From an uncultured Christensenellaceae bacterium (GTDB lineage: Bacteria; Bacillota; Clostridia; Christensenellales; CAG-314), in assembly GCA_910587795.1 (NCBI GenBank), contig CAJUNH010000004.1, forward strand, positions 1 to 64,000: a DNA stretch of 64,000 nt, written 5' to 3'. The notes beneath the pieces are model-generated. The model did not search any database. It was given only the letters and a program-made list of their open reading frames with translations, and was not told the DNA's origin. Position 1 is the stretch's first letter. Every line of letters begins with the position of its first letter. A program made the translations under genes and the position numbers. Shown here one piece after another: positions 54,290 through 62,575 of the stretch.

Positions 54290-55976
54290 TGCGAAAAAGA
54301 ATAATAAACTTACGCCGCAGCGTCAGCGACTTGTAGATTCTGTCCTAAACAATTTGATAAACAACAATTCAATTTGGCAGCAAGGATGGCAAAATGTAGG
54401 CGTGCCTATCTCCGCAATTACGGGTAAAAAGTACAGCGGAGTAAATAGATTGTTTCTAACTCAAGCAATGATGGACAAAGGGTATAAGGATAATCGTTGG
54501 CTTACGTTTCGACAAATGGAAAAGCAAGGTTGGACGTTCAAGCGAGATGCCGAAGGTAACAACTTGGGCAAGAACGCGGGTGTACCTATTGAGTATTTTG
54601 AGTTAAGAGATAAACTTACGAAAAAGCCTTTCGATAAACACACCCTTGACGGTATGACAACAGACGAAAAGCAAGAGTATTTCGACGAAAACGTATTCCC
54701 GCTTAGGAAATACTACATGGTATTTAATGGGGACATTATTGACGGAATACCTGAAAGAGAACGGCACGAGTTAGATCCTAGCGGAATTAACGAAAGAGCA
54801 GAAAGGCTTTTGCAATACTGGTCAGAGAACGAGTCTGAGTTTATTTATGGTGGAGACGAGGCATTTTACCGTAGAACAACGGACAAAGTTCACATGCCTG
54901 AACGCAAACAATTTAAGAATATGCCGGAGTTTTATTATACGTCTTTTCACGAGATGGGACATAGTACAGGGCATCCTACGAGATTGAATAGGAAAATGGG
55001 CGAACGCTTCGGTAGTGATGAATATGCAGAAGAAGAACTTCGCGCAGAAATGGCGTCTATGTTTATTGTACAAGACTTGGAAATTGTCGCCACAGAAAAT
55101 CATATTCAAAACAATAGCGCTTACATAAAGGGGTGGTACGACAAGATTAATGAAGACCCGAATGTTTTGTTTAGGGCAATAGCGGATGCTGATAATATAG
55201 CGAAGTATATTTTATCTAAAGAAAAAGAAATGAAAAAGAACGAGGAACCGTACGCCATAATAGAGGAAACCGACGATTACGGCAATAGTGTATATAAAGT
55301 ACGAATGGCATCTGAATACGGACAAACAAGGGCAGTGCTTCGTTCGTTCAATAGTAAAGAGGAGTTGCTAAAAGAATTTGGCGAAATGCAAAAACTTCCG
55401 TATTGGAAAGACAAGCCCTTTAAAGAAGTAAGTATGGAAGAACTCATCAAAATAAGCAAGGAACGTGCCGAAGAACAACTCGCAAAAGAGGGACGGTTAA
55501 AGCGAATTGAGGAGGATAAATCTGACGTGTATATACTGCCCAGCGAGATTGCCGCAAAAGCATTGGAAGGCGTTGCAATAGCCGGAACGATCGTTGCCGC
55601 AGATATGATGGATAGGGGTATTGAAAGTCTAACAAGAATGGATGACAGAGACGTAGTAGAGCGCGCAAGCAAGAGTAAATACGGAGATAAATTTATGTCG
55701 CTGTTTAAGGGTGAATCGGTATTAGGTGATACGGAAAAAGACGAACAGTCCTTAATGACAAGACTGGCCGTATTTTGCGGGCAAGACAAGGAACAGATAC
55801 TTCGCATTTTTAAGGCTTCGGGGCAGTACAGCGAACTTAAGCCCAATAGTGTATATTCGTCAATGGCGGACGTGGCAATGCTTGCCGTGGCTAAGAACGT
55901 CGAACGTATAAAGCAACAACCGGAACAAACGCAAAACGGAAAGAAAAACCGTTTTAGTAGTTTCTTCAAAAGATAA
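54282..55976 (+). CDS. ArdC-like antirestriction protein with NrS-1-like C-terminal domain
   Basis: The start is TTG 54282 (SDAKKN), behind GAGGAGGTAAAAATACG. The 564-residue protein has an N-terminal ssDNA-binding domain (NNNSIWQQGWQ, ITGKKYSGVNRLFL). It is followed by a zincin metallopeptidase domain with SFHEMGHSTGHPTRL (HExxH) and a second ligand region EYAEEELRAEMAS. ArdC proteins protect incoming single-stranded DNA from restriction. Residues about 454-540 resemble the C-terminus of the PrimPol gene upstream (SLMxxLAxF...ILRIFKASG). Confidence 0.87.
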   Translation: MSDAKKNNKLTPQRQRLVDSVLNNLINNNSIWQQGWQNVGVPISAITGKKYSGVNRLFLTQAMMDKGYKDNRWLTFRQMEKQGWTFKRDAEGNNLGKNAGVPIEYFELRDKLTKKPFDKHTLDGMTTDEKQEYFDENVFPLRKYYMVFNGDIIDGIPERERHELDPSGINERAERLLQYWSENESEFIYGGDEAFYRRTTDKVHMPERKQFKNMPEFYYTSFHEMGHSTGHPTRLNRKMGERFGSDEYAEEELRAEMASMFIVQDLEIVATENHIQNNSAYIKGWYDKINEDPNVLFRAIADADNIAKYILSKEKEMKKNEEPYAIIEETDDYGNSVYKVRMASEYGQTRAVLRSFNSKEELLKEFGEMQKLPYWKDKPFKEVSMEELIKISKERAEEQLAKEGRLKRIEEDKSDVYILPSEIAAKALEGVAIAGTIVAADMMDRGIESLTRMDDRDVVERASKSKYGDKFMSLFKGESVLGDTEKDEQSLMTRLAVFCGQDKEQILRIFKASGQYSELKPNSVYSSMADVAMLAVAKNVERIKQQPEQTQNGKKNRFSSFFKR

Positions 55977-55978
55977 TT

Positions 55979-56527
55979 ATGGTAGAAAACATTTTTACGA
56001 CAAATAAGAAATACCAAATTATCTATGCCGACCCGCCATGGGCATATATATGGGGAAAAGGCAAGGAAGGCGGACATTTTGCGCCCGAAAAGCATTACCA
56101 AACGATGTCAACCGAAGAAATATGTAAGTTGAATATTAAACGAATTGCAGATAAAAATTGTGCTTTATTTTTATGGGCGACGATGCCGTGTTTACCTGCA
56201 GCCATACAAGTAATGAAAGCGTGGGGCTTTAAGTATAAGACCTGCGCTTTTGTATGGGTAAAAACAAAGAAGGACGGAAGTCCGCTTGCGGGTATGGGAA
56301 GTTACACAAAGTCAAATGCTGAAATATGCTTGCTTGGCATGAGAGGACATATAAAGAGCGTTGACAAAACCGTAAGACAAATAACGATGCACCCGCGATT
56401 AGGTCATTCCGTAAAGCCACCTATAATAAGAGATAGAATAGTGCAACTGTTCGGAAACTTGCCGAGAATAGAACTATTTGCAAGACAATACGCTGACGGT
56501 TGGGATTGTTGGGGAAATGAGGTGTAG
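55979..56527 (+). CDS. MT-A70-family N6-adenine methyltransferase, first copy
   Basis: The 182-residue enzyme has the catalytic YADPPWAY and C-terminal PPIIRDRIVQLFGNLPRIEL, with conserved DGWDCWGNEV at the end. Such small MT-A70 proteins in mobile elements methylate DNA adenine. The gene starts 2 bp after the ArdC-like gene. No restriction enzyme partner is present. Confidence 0.9.
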   Translation: MVENIFTTNKKYQIIYADPPWAYIWGKGKEGGHFAPEKHYQTMSTEEICKLNIKRIADKNCALFLWATMPCLPAAIQVMKAWGFKYKTCAFVWVKTKKDGSPLAGMGSYTKSNAEICLLGMRGHIKSVDKTVRQITMHPRLGHSVKPPIIRDRIVQLFGNLPRIELFARQYADGWDCWGNEV

Positions 56528-56529
56528 CA

Positions 56530-57093
56530 ATGTTTACGGATATATTTATGACGAATAAAAGGTACAACATTATCTACGCAGATCCGCCGTGGTTTTACAA
56601 TAAGCGTAAAAATTTGGATAAAAGATTTGGGAAAGGAGCAGCGGGACATTACAACGTAATGAAGTTCGAGGATATTGCGGCGTTGCCCATAAAAGATATA
56701 GCCGCAACGAATAGCGCTTTATTTCTTTGGGTTACGTTCCCGAATTTGATTGAAGGTGTAGAGTTGTTTGAAAAGTGGGGATTTAGATATTCCACTTTGG
56801 GGTTTAGTTGGATAAAAACAAATCCTAAAAACGGCAAACCGTTCTTTGGTATCGGATATTACGCAAAAAGCAATTGTGAAGTTTGTCTTATGGGAGTGAA
56901 AGGAAAAATGAAACCTGTAAACAACACAGTATCGAGTTGCATTATTGCGCCGAGACGAGAGCATAGCCGTAAACCCGATGAAGCGCGGAACCGAATAGTA
57001 AAATTGTTTGGAGATATTCCAAGAATAGAGTTGTTCGCAAGACAGTATGCGGACGGGTGGGATTGTTGGGGAAACGAAGTAAAAACAAATTAG
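56530..57093 (+). CDS. MT-A70-family N6-adenine methyltransferase, second copy
   Basis: The 187-residue paralogue lies 2 bp after the first copy, with YADPPWFYNKR and the same LPRIEL/IPRIEL FARQYADGWDCWGNEV ending. The middle differs, so the duplication is not recent, and target sites may differ. The last codons are followed at once by a strong ribosome binding site for the next gene. Confidence 0.9.
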   Translation: MFTDIFMTNKRYNIIYADPPWFYNKRKNLDKRFGKGAAGHYNVMKFEDIAALPIKDIAATNSALFLWVTFPNLIEGVELFEKWGFRYSTLGFSWIKTNPKNGKPFFGIGYYAKSNCEVCLMGVKGKMKPVNNTVSSCIIAPRREHSRKPDEARNRIVKLFGDIPRIELFARQYADGWDCWGNEVKTN

Positions 57094-57101
57094 GAGGAAA
57101 T

Positions 57102-57503
57102 ATGAAAGAAAAGCATTTTAAATTTAGAGAGAGTTTTGGCAAACTCGTCAGCGGAATGACAGATAAGCAAGCGGGTGAGTTTATTAAAGGTATCTGCGGA
57201 TATATGTTTAATAATAAACCGTTAGAAACAAAAGACGAATATTTAAAGGGCGTATATTTATACGCGCAAAAGGTACTTGACGAGCAAGTCCGAAATAAGG
57301 AAAATGGCAGGCTCGGCGGTGTAATCGTCGCTGAAAAGTACAAAGGTTTGCGTGGCAAAATCACTCAAAAACAGCAAGCGGACAGCAACGTAATTTCGCA
57401 ACTTGTTATTGTATCTTCTACTGAACAAAACACGAGAGTTGGGCAAAAGCCGCAACCAAACGGCGACATTAACAATATGCGACGAGATAGGATAAGTTTG
57501 TAA
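57102..57503 (+). CDS. DUF6291-like protein
   Basis: ATG 57102 follows AGGAGGAAAT. The 133-residue protein has an N-terminal half (FRESFGKLVSGMTDKQAGEF, GYMFNN, VLDEQVRNKENGRLGG) that fits the DUF6291 family, found in phages and conjugative elements. The Gln/Asn-rich C-terminal 40 residues are disordered-looking. The function is unknown; a replication or recombination helper is possible. Confidence 0.65.
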   Translation: MKEKHFKFRESFGKLVSGMTDKQAGEFIKGICGYMFNNKPLETKDEYLKGVYLYAQKVLDEQVRNKENGRLGGVIVAEKYKGLRGKITQKQQADSNVISQLVIVSSTEQNTRVGQKPQPNGDINNMRRDRISL

Positions 57504-57505
57504 CA

Positions 57506-58441
57506 ATGAGCAAGATTTTATGCGGCGACGCCGTAAAGCAACTTAAAAGGCTTGCAGATGAAAGTGTAGATATGTGCGTTACAAGTCCGCCGTATTACGG
57601 ACTTAGGGATTACGGAGAGGACGGACAAATTGGGATAGAGCAAACGCCCGATGAGTATATCCAAAGACTTGTTAAAGTATTTGATGAGGTTTACAGGGTA
57701 CTCAAAAAAGACGGTACGTTGTGGGTTAATATAGGCGACAGTTACGCAGGTAGCGGAAAAGGTCCGTCAACCATTTCTAAGCATGGGAAAAACAAGGATG
57801 TTTTCAATAAGGAAAACCGTATATACGAAGTGCCGAAAACTTGGGACGGAATTAAGCCGAAAGATTTAATAGGCATACCTTGGATGCTTGCATTTGCATT
57901 GAGAAATAGGGGTTGGTATTTGCGTTCGGATATTATTTGGCACAAACTTAATTGCTTGCCGGAAAGCGCAAAAGATAGACCTACAAAATGTCACGAATAC
58001 ATATTTTTACTTTCTAAATCTCGCAACTATTATTTCGATTACATGTCAATTCGAGAGCCGTTGAAAGAAGTAAGTAAAGAACGATATAAGCGAGGAAGGT
58101 CGCAAAGCGGTAAGTATGTAGGAACGCAGGGAATTTCTAATCCCAAAGAAAACAGTTTGGAGTTAGACCAACAATTCCGTCGCAAGAGAGATGTGTGGTC
58201 GATAAGCACTAACAGTTACAAAATGGACGAACATTTTGCAATGTATCCCGAAAAACTAATAGAGCCTTGTATACTTGCAGGTAGTAGGGTTGGCGGAATT
58301 GTTTTAGACCCATTCTTCGGCAGCGGAACAACGGGCGCAGTTGCAAAGAGATTGGGACGTGAATATATAGGCATAGACCTAAACGGAAGGTACTGTCAAA
58401 AGGCGAAAGAACGCTTAGACAAAGTAGCCCACTTAGCCTAA
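57506..58441 (+). CDS. DNA methyltransferase, N4-cytosine or N6-adenine type
   Basis: The 311-residue enzyme has the catalytic motif TSPPYYGL near the N-terminus, then a target-recognition region, and the SAM-binding DPFFGSGTTGAVAKRLGREYIGIDL at the C-terminus. This is the beta-class order (catalytic motif first). TSPPYY fits an N4-cytosine or N6-adenine methylase. No cognate nuclease gene is visible. It is the third orphan methylase in the module. Confidence 0.9.
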   Translation: MSKILCGDAVKQLKRLADESVDMCVTSPPYYGLRDYGEDGQIGIEQTPDEYIQRLVKVFDEVYRVLKKDGTLWVNIGDSYAGSGKGPSTISKHGKNKDVFNKENRIYEVPKTWDGIKPKDLIGIPWMLAFALRNRGWYLRSDIIWHKLNCLPESAKDRPTKCHEYIFLLSKSRNYYFDYMSIREPLKEVSKERYKRGRSQSGKYVGTQGISNPKENSLELDQQFRRKRDVWSISTNSYKMDEHFAMYPEKLIEPCILAGSRVGGIVLDPFFGSGTTGAVAKRLGREYIGIDLNGRYCQKAKERLDKVAHLA

Positions 58442-58468
58442 AAAAGTGGTAGCTTTTTACATAAAAAA

Positions 58469-58550
58469 AGAGGCAGGATAAGGAAGGTGGTATAAATCCC
58501 ACCTTCGAGCGGCAACAAGTGGGAAACCCACTTTTGGCGTTGCCGCGACA
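58469..58550 (-). other. Probable oriT with nick site and two palindromes
   Basis: On the minus strand TATCCTG is followed by CC (positions 58475-58481 and 58473-58474), which matches the IncP/MOBP nick core YATCCTG|Y. Immediately upstream on the same strand is an inverted repeat (AAGGTGG 58485-58491, CCACCTT 58500-58506). A second, larger hairpin (58510-58547; GCGGCAAC/GTTGCCGC plus AAGTGGG/CCCACTT) lies beyond. The region sits directly upstream of the relaxosome protein and relaxase genes. An open frame that starts upstream at 58519 is therefore unlikely to be coding there. Confidence 0.75.
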
Positions 58551-58566
58551 GTTGGAGGAAAATAAA

Positions 58567-59019
58567 GTGGAAAAAGACAAAGAAAAAATAGGAATACAAA
58601 AGCACATTAGGTTAGACGATACGGAAACAATCAAGGCTATTGACCGCATTATGGAGTTGCCGAAATATAAAAGTTTAAGCAAGGTTATCAATGACGCATT
58701 GTTTTACGGGCTGCCAATTCTAACTGCAAAATTGTTTGGCGAAGCTGAATTGGGGGACGAGGAAGCATCTCAAACATTGCACACAAACTTATTGTGTTTT
58801 GACGAAAAACAGTTTGCAATTATAGTAAGGTTGTTAAAAGAAATAGTGTTAAACGTCACAATTAACAAGTCAATATTGTCATCGCTGTTTCACGATTTGA
58901 AACTTATCAACAAGGCATTAAAAGTCGAAAACGAGTTGTATGAACAGGGCTTGATGAGCGACACGCCGGACTATTTGAACGACTACGAGATACGTGGCTT
59001 AAAGAACTTGCGGAAATGA
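58567..59019 (+). CDS. Relaxosome accessory protein (MobC-like)
   Basis: The start is GTG 58567, behind GTTGGAGGAAAATAAA, outside the oriT hairpin. The 150-residue protein has an N-terminal ribbon-helix-helix-like stretch (QKHIRLDDTETIKAIDRI, SLSKVINDALFYGLPIL) and a helical C-terminus. Its location between oriT and the relaxase, with ATGA overlap into the relaxase gene, supports a DNA-binding partner role. The family assignment is by position and general fold. Confidence 0.68.
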   Translation: MEKDKEKIGIQKHIRLDDTETIKAIDRIMELPKYKSLSKVINDALFYGLPILTAKLFGEAELGDEEASQTLHTNLLCFDEKQFAIIVRLLKEIVLNVTINKSILSSLFHDLKLINKALKVENELYEQGLMSDTPDYLNDYEIRGLKNLRK

Positions 59020-60326
59020 GTAATCAACCCGTAGTATTTAATATTCTATACACCCCCTACGAACTATCGAAAGGGGCAACAAAAGAGGAAGTCGCTAAGC
59101 ACAGTGACGAACGTGCGTTTTTTGATATGACTGGTGGAAAAAACATCTTTTCATATATTACGACAGAAAGTAAGCGAACGGGCAGACGTACTGCATTGGA
59201 ATACTTGCAAAAAAGTACGGGAGTGTTCAATGATAAAGGTGCAATCTCGCTTGTAGAAATTGACGATATGAAAGCGCGCTTAAAAGAAAATAAAGGTAAT
59301 ATTTGGCATGGCTTTATCTCGCTAAACGAGGAAGAGTCGCATAAGATTGATTCTCCTGAAAAGTGCGTTGACTTGGTGCGTCATGTATTCCCGCAATTCT
59401 TTGCGGATGCGAAATTTCACAAAAACAACGTTGACCTAATGTGTGCCTTGCACTTGGATAGGCCGCATCATTTACACATACATTTTGTTTTTTGGGAAAA
59501 AGAGCCGAAGTGCAAAAGGAATGATGGAGAAGTGCGATACCGTCGGCTTGGCAAAATAGACAAAAAGAGTATAGACAATATGTTTGTACGTTTGGGTTTA
59601 TATCTAAGTAAAAGTAAGGATAAGGTTTACAAAAGTAGAGATAAATCGTTGTCTGAGTTAAAAGAATTGTTAGGCGTAAAAGCTATTATAGCAGGTAACG
59701 AACAAATAAAAAAAGAAATAATTGCTTTAATAAAAGATTTACCTAAGACGGGCAGAATAACCTACGGCAGCAAGGATATGGAGAAATTTCGTCCTCGTAT
59801 TGATAAAATCGTTTCGATGTTGCTAAATACAAATAACAAGGCAATGAAAGCGAATAGAAAGTTTTACGAAGCTGTAGATGATCGTGAGCGTGAGGTTAAA
59901 AATATATGTAGTAAACAGTATTCTTATAGAACGGACAATATAAAACCAAGCGATGTTGAACAAAAACTGCCGAAATACAATAATACGATTGATGAAAAAA
60001 ACATTGCTTTGATAGATGAAATAAAAGCGGACTATAAGCGCAGGCAAGGTAATTTGGTGTTGAATCTTTGCAAATTCTTAAAGCCAAAATACTTTGAAAG
60101 AAAGCGTAAATACAAAGCGGACGATAAACATCTTAAAACCAAGTTGAATATGTCAAGGAAAACAATCAATCAGGCGTACAGGCGGTTTTTCAAATCGTTT
60201 GGGTTGCAAAGCGAATTGTTGGAAAGGGACTTCACACACCGTTTGCAAGACATAGAAAAGGAAATAGAACACGAACGTCAAAAAAAGAAATCCCAAAACA
60301 GCAAATACAACGATGAAACAAAATAA
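59016..60326 (+). CDS. MobP3-type relaxase (MobL-like)
   Basis: The 436-residue protein has the relaxase metal-binding signature HLDRPHHLHIHFVFWEKE (H-x3-HLHIHF) near 150-165 and an N-terminal YITTESKRTGRRTAL region with Tyr residues that could act as the nucleophile. The C-terminal half is basic and helical. It nicks the oriT just upstream and pilots the strand through the mating channel. It overlaps its partner gene by ATGA. Confidence 0.9.
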   Translation: MSNQPVVFNILYTPYELSKGATKEEVAKHSDERAFFDMTGGKNIFSYITTESKRTGRRTALEYLQKSTGVFNDKGAISLVEIDDMKARLKENKGNIWHGFISLNEEESHKIDSPEKCVDLVRHVFPQFFADAKFHKNNVDLMCALHLDRPHHLHIHFVFWEKEPKCKRNDGEVRYRRLGKIDKKSIDNMFVRLGLYLSKSKDKVYKSRDKSLSELKELLGVKAIIAGNEQIKKEIIALIKDLPKTGRITYGSKDMEKFRPRIDKIVSMLLNTNNKAMKANRKFYEAVDDREREVKNICSKQYSYRTDNIKPSDVEQKLPKYNNTIDEKNIALIDEIKADYKRRQGNLVLNLCKFLKPKYFERKRKYKADDKHLKTKLNMSRKTINQAYRRFFKSFGLQSELLERDFTHRLQDIEKEIEHERQKKKSQNSKYNDETK

Positions 60327-60344
60327 GGAGGAAAAAGAAATAGT

Positions 60345-62558
60345 GTGAATAGAAAGGAAGCACATAAACACAAAAAGCGAAAATCGTGGAAAGTATGGTT
60401 TATTGCTAGCACCATAATCGCGCTTGCGGTAAGTGTATTTATAGCGTTTTTGTTTGCGCTTGGCGGTAATAACTTTGCGGAGATATTCGGTAATAAAAAC
60501 TATTGGTTGTCGGTAGGCGTAGCTAACGGTTTGTTGCTCATAGGCTTTTTGTTTATATACCGTATTGACGCGCAGAACGTGGCACTAAACGAAAACGATT
60601 TAGAAGATACCGAATGGCTAACGACTAAACGATTAAAGAAATTGAAAGAGTTTACTGTTACAACGTGGGACGGAGTAAAGGAAAAAGATGACGAGATAGT
60701 AATAGGCGCGGAGAAGAAAAGCAAGGGTGTTGAGATAATATCTACAAGCCAGCTGCACGCGCTAATCGTTGGTACTACGGGTAGCGGTAAGACAACGGGC
60801 TTTGTTGACCAAAACATTGCAATCTTAGGCAGAAGTAAAGGCAAACCTAGTTTGTTAATTGCCGACCCGAAAAAGGAACTGTACGAAAAACACGCCGAGC
60901 AGTTAAAGAGCGAGGGGTACACAGTATCTACACTTGACTTGCGTGAACCGTATTCGTCCGCAAGGTGGAATCCTATGAACGTACTTATTCGGCGTATTAG
61001 ACAAGTAAAGGAATTACAAAACAACCTTATACAGCGCGACGGTAAGTATTACGGTTGCGGCGAAGTGTTCTTATCTTACAGGGATGCGCGTACAAGAGTG
61101 CAAGAACTGAAAGACGAAATATTCGAGAACACGATGGATTTAGTATATACGCTTTGCCCGATACAAAACAAAGACCAGCCTACTTGGGAAGAAGGCGCGC
61201 GTAATCTTATCTTCGGTTTAATCCTAGCATTTTGCGAGGACTGCATAAAAGGTAAGATGGAAGAAAAGCAGTTGCAGTTGTTTAATGTTTATCACAACAT
61301 AACTAAGTATTGTTCGGAAGATACAACGGCATTAAAGCAGTATTTGTTGGAAGGGCGCGATGAGTTTTCAAAGGTAAGAGGACTTGTAAATACTGTACTT
61401 ATTACGTCGGATAAGACTTTAACAAGTTATTTGTCCGAAGTCAATGCGTACATACAGCAATTGTCTGATGACGGAATACTGTCATTGACAAGCGAGAACG
61501 ACATAGACATTGTGAATATGGACGAACAGCCTAGCGCGGTATTTGTAATAGTACCGGATGAACGGTTTACGCGCCATAGATTTGTAACGCTTTTCATTAC
61601 ACAAACTTACAAAGAGCTTGTAGAAAAAGCAAACTTAAACTTGCGCCGTAAGGATACCGGTACTGCAATATTAAAGCGTAAGACGTACTTTATATTAGAC
61701 GAGTTTGGTAATTTGCCTAAACTTGAAAACATAGAGGGTATGGTAACAGTAGGACGTTCGCGCGGAATAAGATACTTGTTTGTGCTGCAATCGTTTAGTC
61801 AGTTAAATGCCAAGTACGGCAGAGACATTGCGGACATTGTAAAAAGTAACTGCAACGTAAAAATCTTTATTGGTAGTGACGACACCGAAACGCGCAAGGA
61901 GTTTTCCGAACTGTGCGGACAAAAGAAAATTAAAAACTTCTCTGTTAACACAAGTACGGAAACTAACGCTAGCAGTAATACCGGCGCAAGTAATCAGCCG
62001 TTAATAACAATGGGAATGTTGGAAAGATTAAACGGTAATGATAAAGGAGATGCAATAGTATCTGTTCGCGGTTATGAACCTATTTGGACTGTGTTTACTC
62101 CGTCGTATGAGTTGCAAGACGTTTACTTCGCCGCAGGTAAAGCAGACATAAGCAAACGCGAAGCAAGGTTGTTTGAAAAACGCGACTATGTATTCGATAT
62201 ACTCGGCGGTACGCAAATAACTGAAGAAGAAAGGCAGTTGGATTTGATAGAGCAAATGGAACAGGAACAATTAGCCGAAGAAAAGAAAACTCAATATAGC
62301 GTTGACGAGTTGGACAAGCGGTGGAAAGCAAAGGTTAATGAAATACACAAGCAAGTTCTTATTGCTGCCGAAGCCCTTATTGAAGAACACGCAATCGCGC
62401 TTGTCAAAGCAAAGATGGAAGATAAATTAACGCTTATAAATTTGTATATTAACAATTACGATTTAAGCGTACAACAAAGATTACAGAAGTTGGCTAAGTA
62501 TCTCGAAGGAGAATTGCCCAAACTGTTAGATTTTCAAGAACAAGCAAAAAATAGATAA
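60345..62558 (+). CDS. VirD4/TraG-type coupling protein ATPase
   Basis: The 737-residue protein has two N-terminal transmembrane helices (about 15-36 and 48-68), Walker A GTTGSGKTTGF near 141, LLIADPKKELYEKHAE, and Walker B FILDEFGNLPKL. It also has the GRSRGIRYLFVLQSFSQL stretch of TraG/VirD4 proteins. It links the relaxosome to the type IV secretion channel. AAGGAGG lies 10-16 bp before GTG 60345. A Glu/Lys-rich helical tail follows the ATPase. Confidence 0.95.
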   Translation: MNRKEAHKHKKRKSWKVWFIASTIIALAVSVFIAFLFALGGNNFAEIFGNKNYWLSVGVANGLLLIGFLFIYRIDAQNVALNENDLEDTEWLTTKRLKKLKEFTVTTWDGVKEKDDEIVIGAEKKSKGVEIISTSQLHALIVGTTGSGKTTGFVDQNIAILGRSKGKPSLLIADPKKELYEKHAEQLKSEGYTVSTLDLREPYSSARWNPMNVLIRRIRQVKELQNNLIQRDGKYYGCGEVFLSYRDARTRVQELKDEIFENTMDLVYTLCPIQNKDQPTWEEGARNLIFGLILAFCEDCIKGKMEEKQLQLFNVYHNITKYCSEDTTALKQYLLEGRDEFSKVRGLVNTVLITSDKTLTSYLSEVNAYIQQLSDDGILSLTSENDIDIVNMDEQPSAVFVIVPDERFTRHRFVTLFITQTYKELVEKANLNLRRKDTGTAILKRKTYFILDEFGNLPKLENIEGMVTVGRSRGIRYLFVLQSFSQLNAKYGRDIADIVKSNCNVKIFIGSDDTETRKEFSELCGQKKIKNFSVNTSTETNASSNTGASNQPLITMGMLERLNGNDKGDAIVSVRGYEPIWTVFTPSYELQDVYFAAGKADISKREARLFEKRDYVFDILGGTQITEEERQLDLIEQMEQEQLAEEKKTQYSVDELDKRWKAKVNEIHKQVLIAAEALIEEHAIALVKAKMEDKLTLINLYINNYDLSVQQRLQKLAKYLEGELPKLLDFQEQAKNR

Positions 62559-62575
62559 AAGGAGAAAAAGAAAAA

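Noticed and set aside
58519..58566. Upstream extension of the relaxosome gene to 58519
   Set aside because: It would run through the oriT hairpin, and the GTG at 58567 has a proper ribosome binding site.
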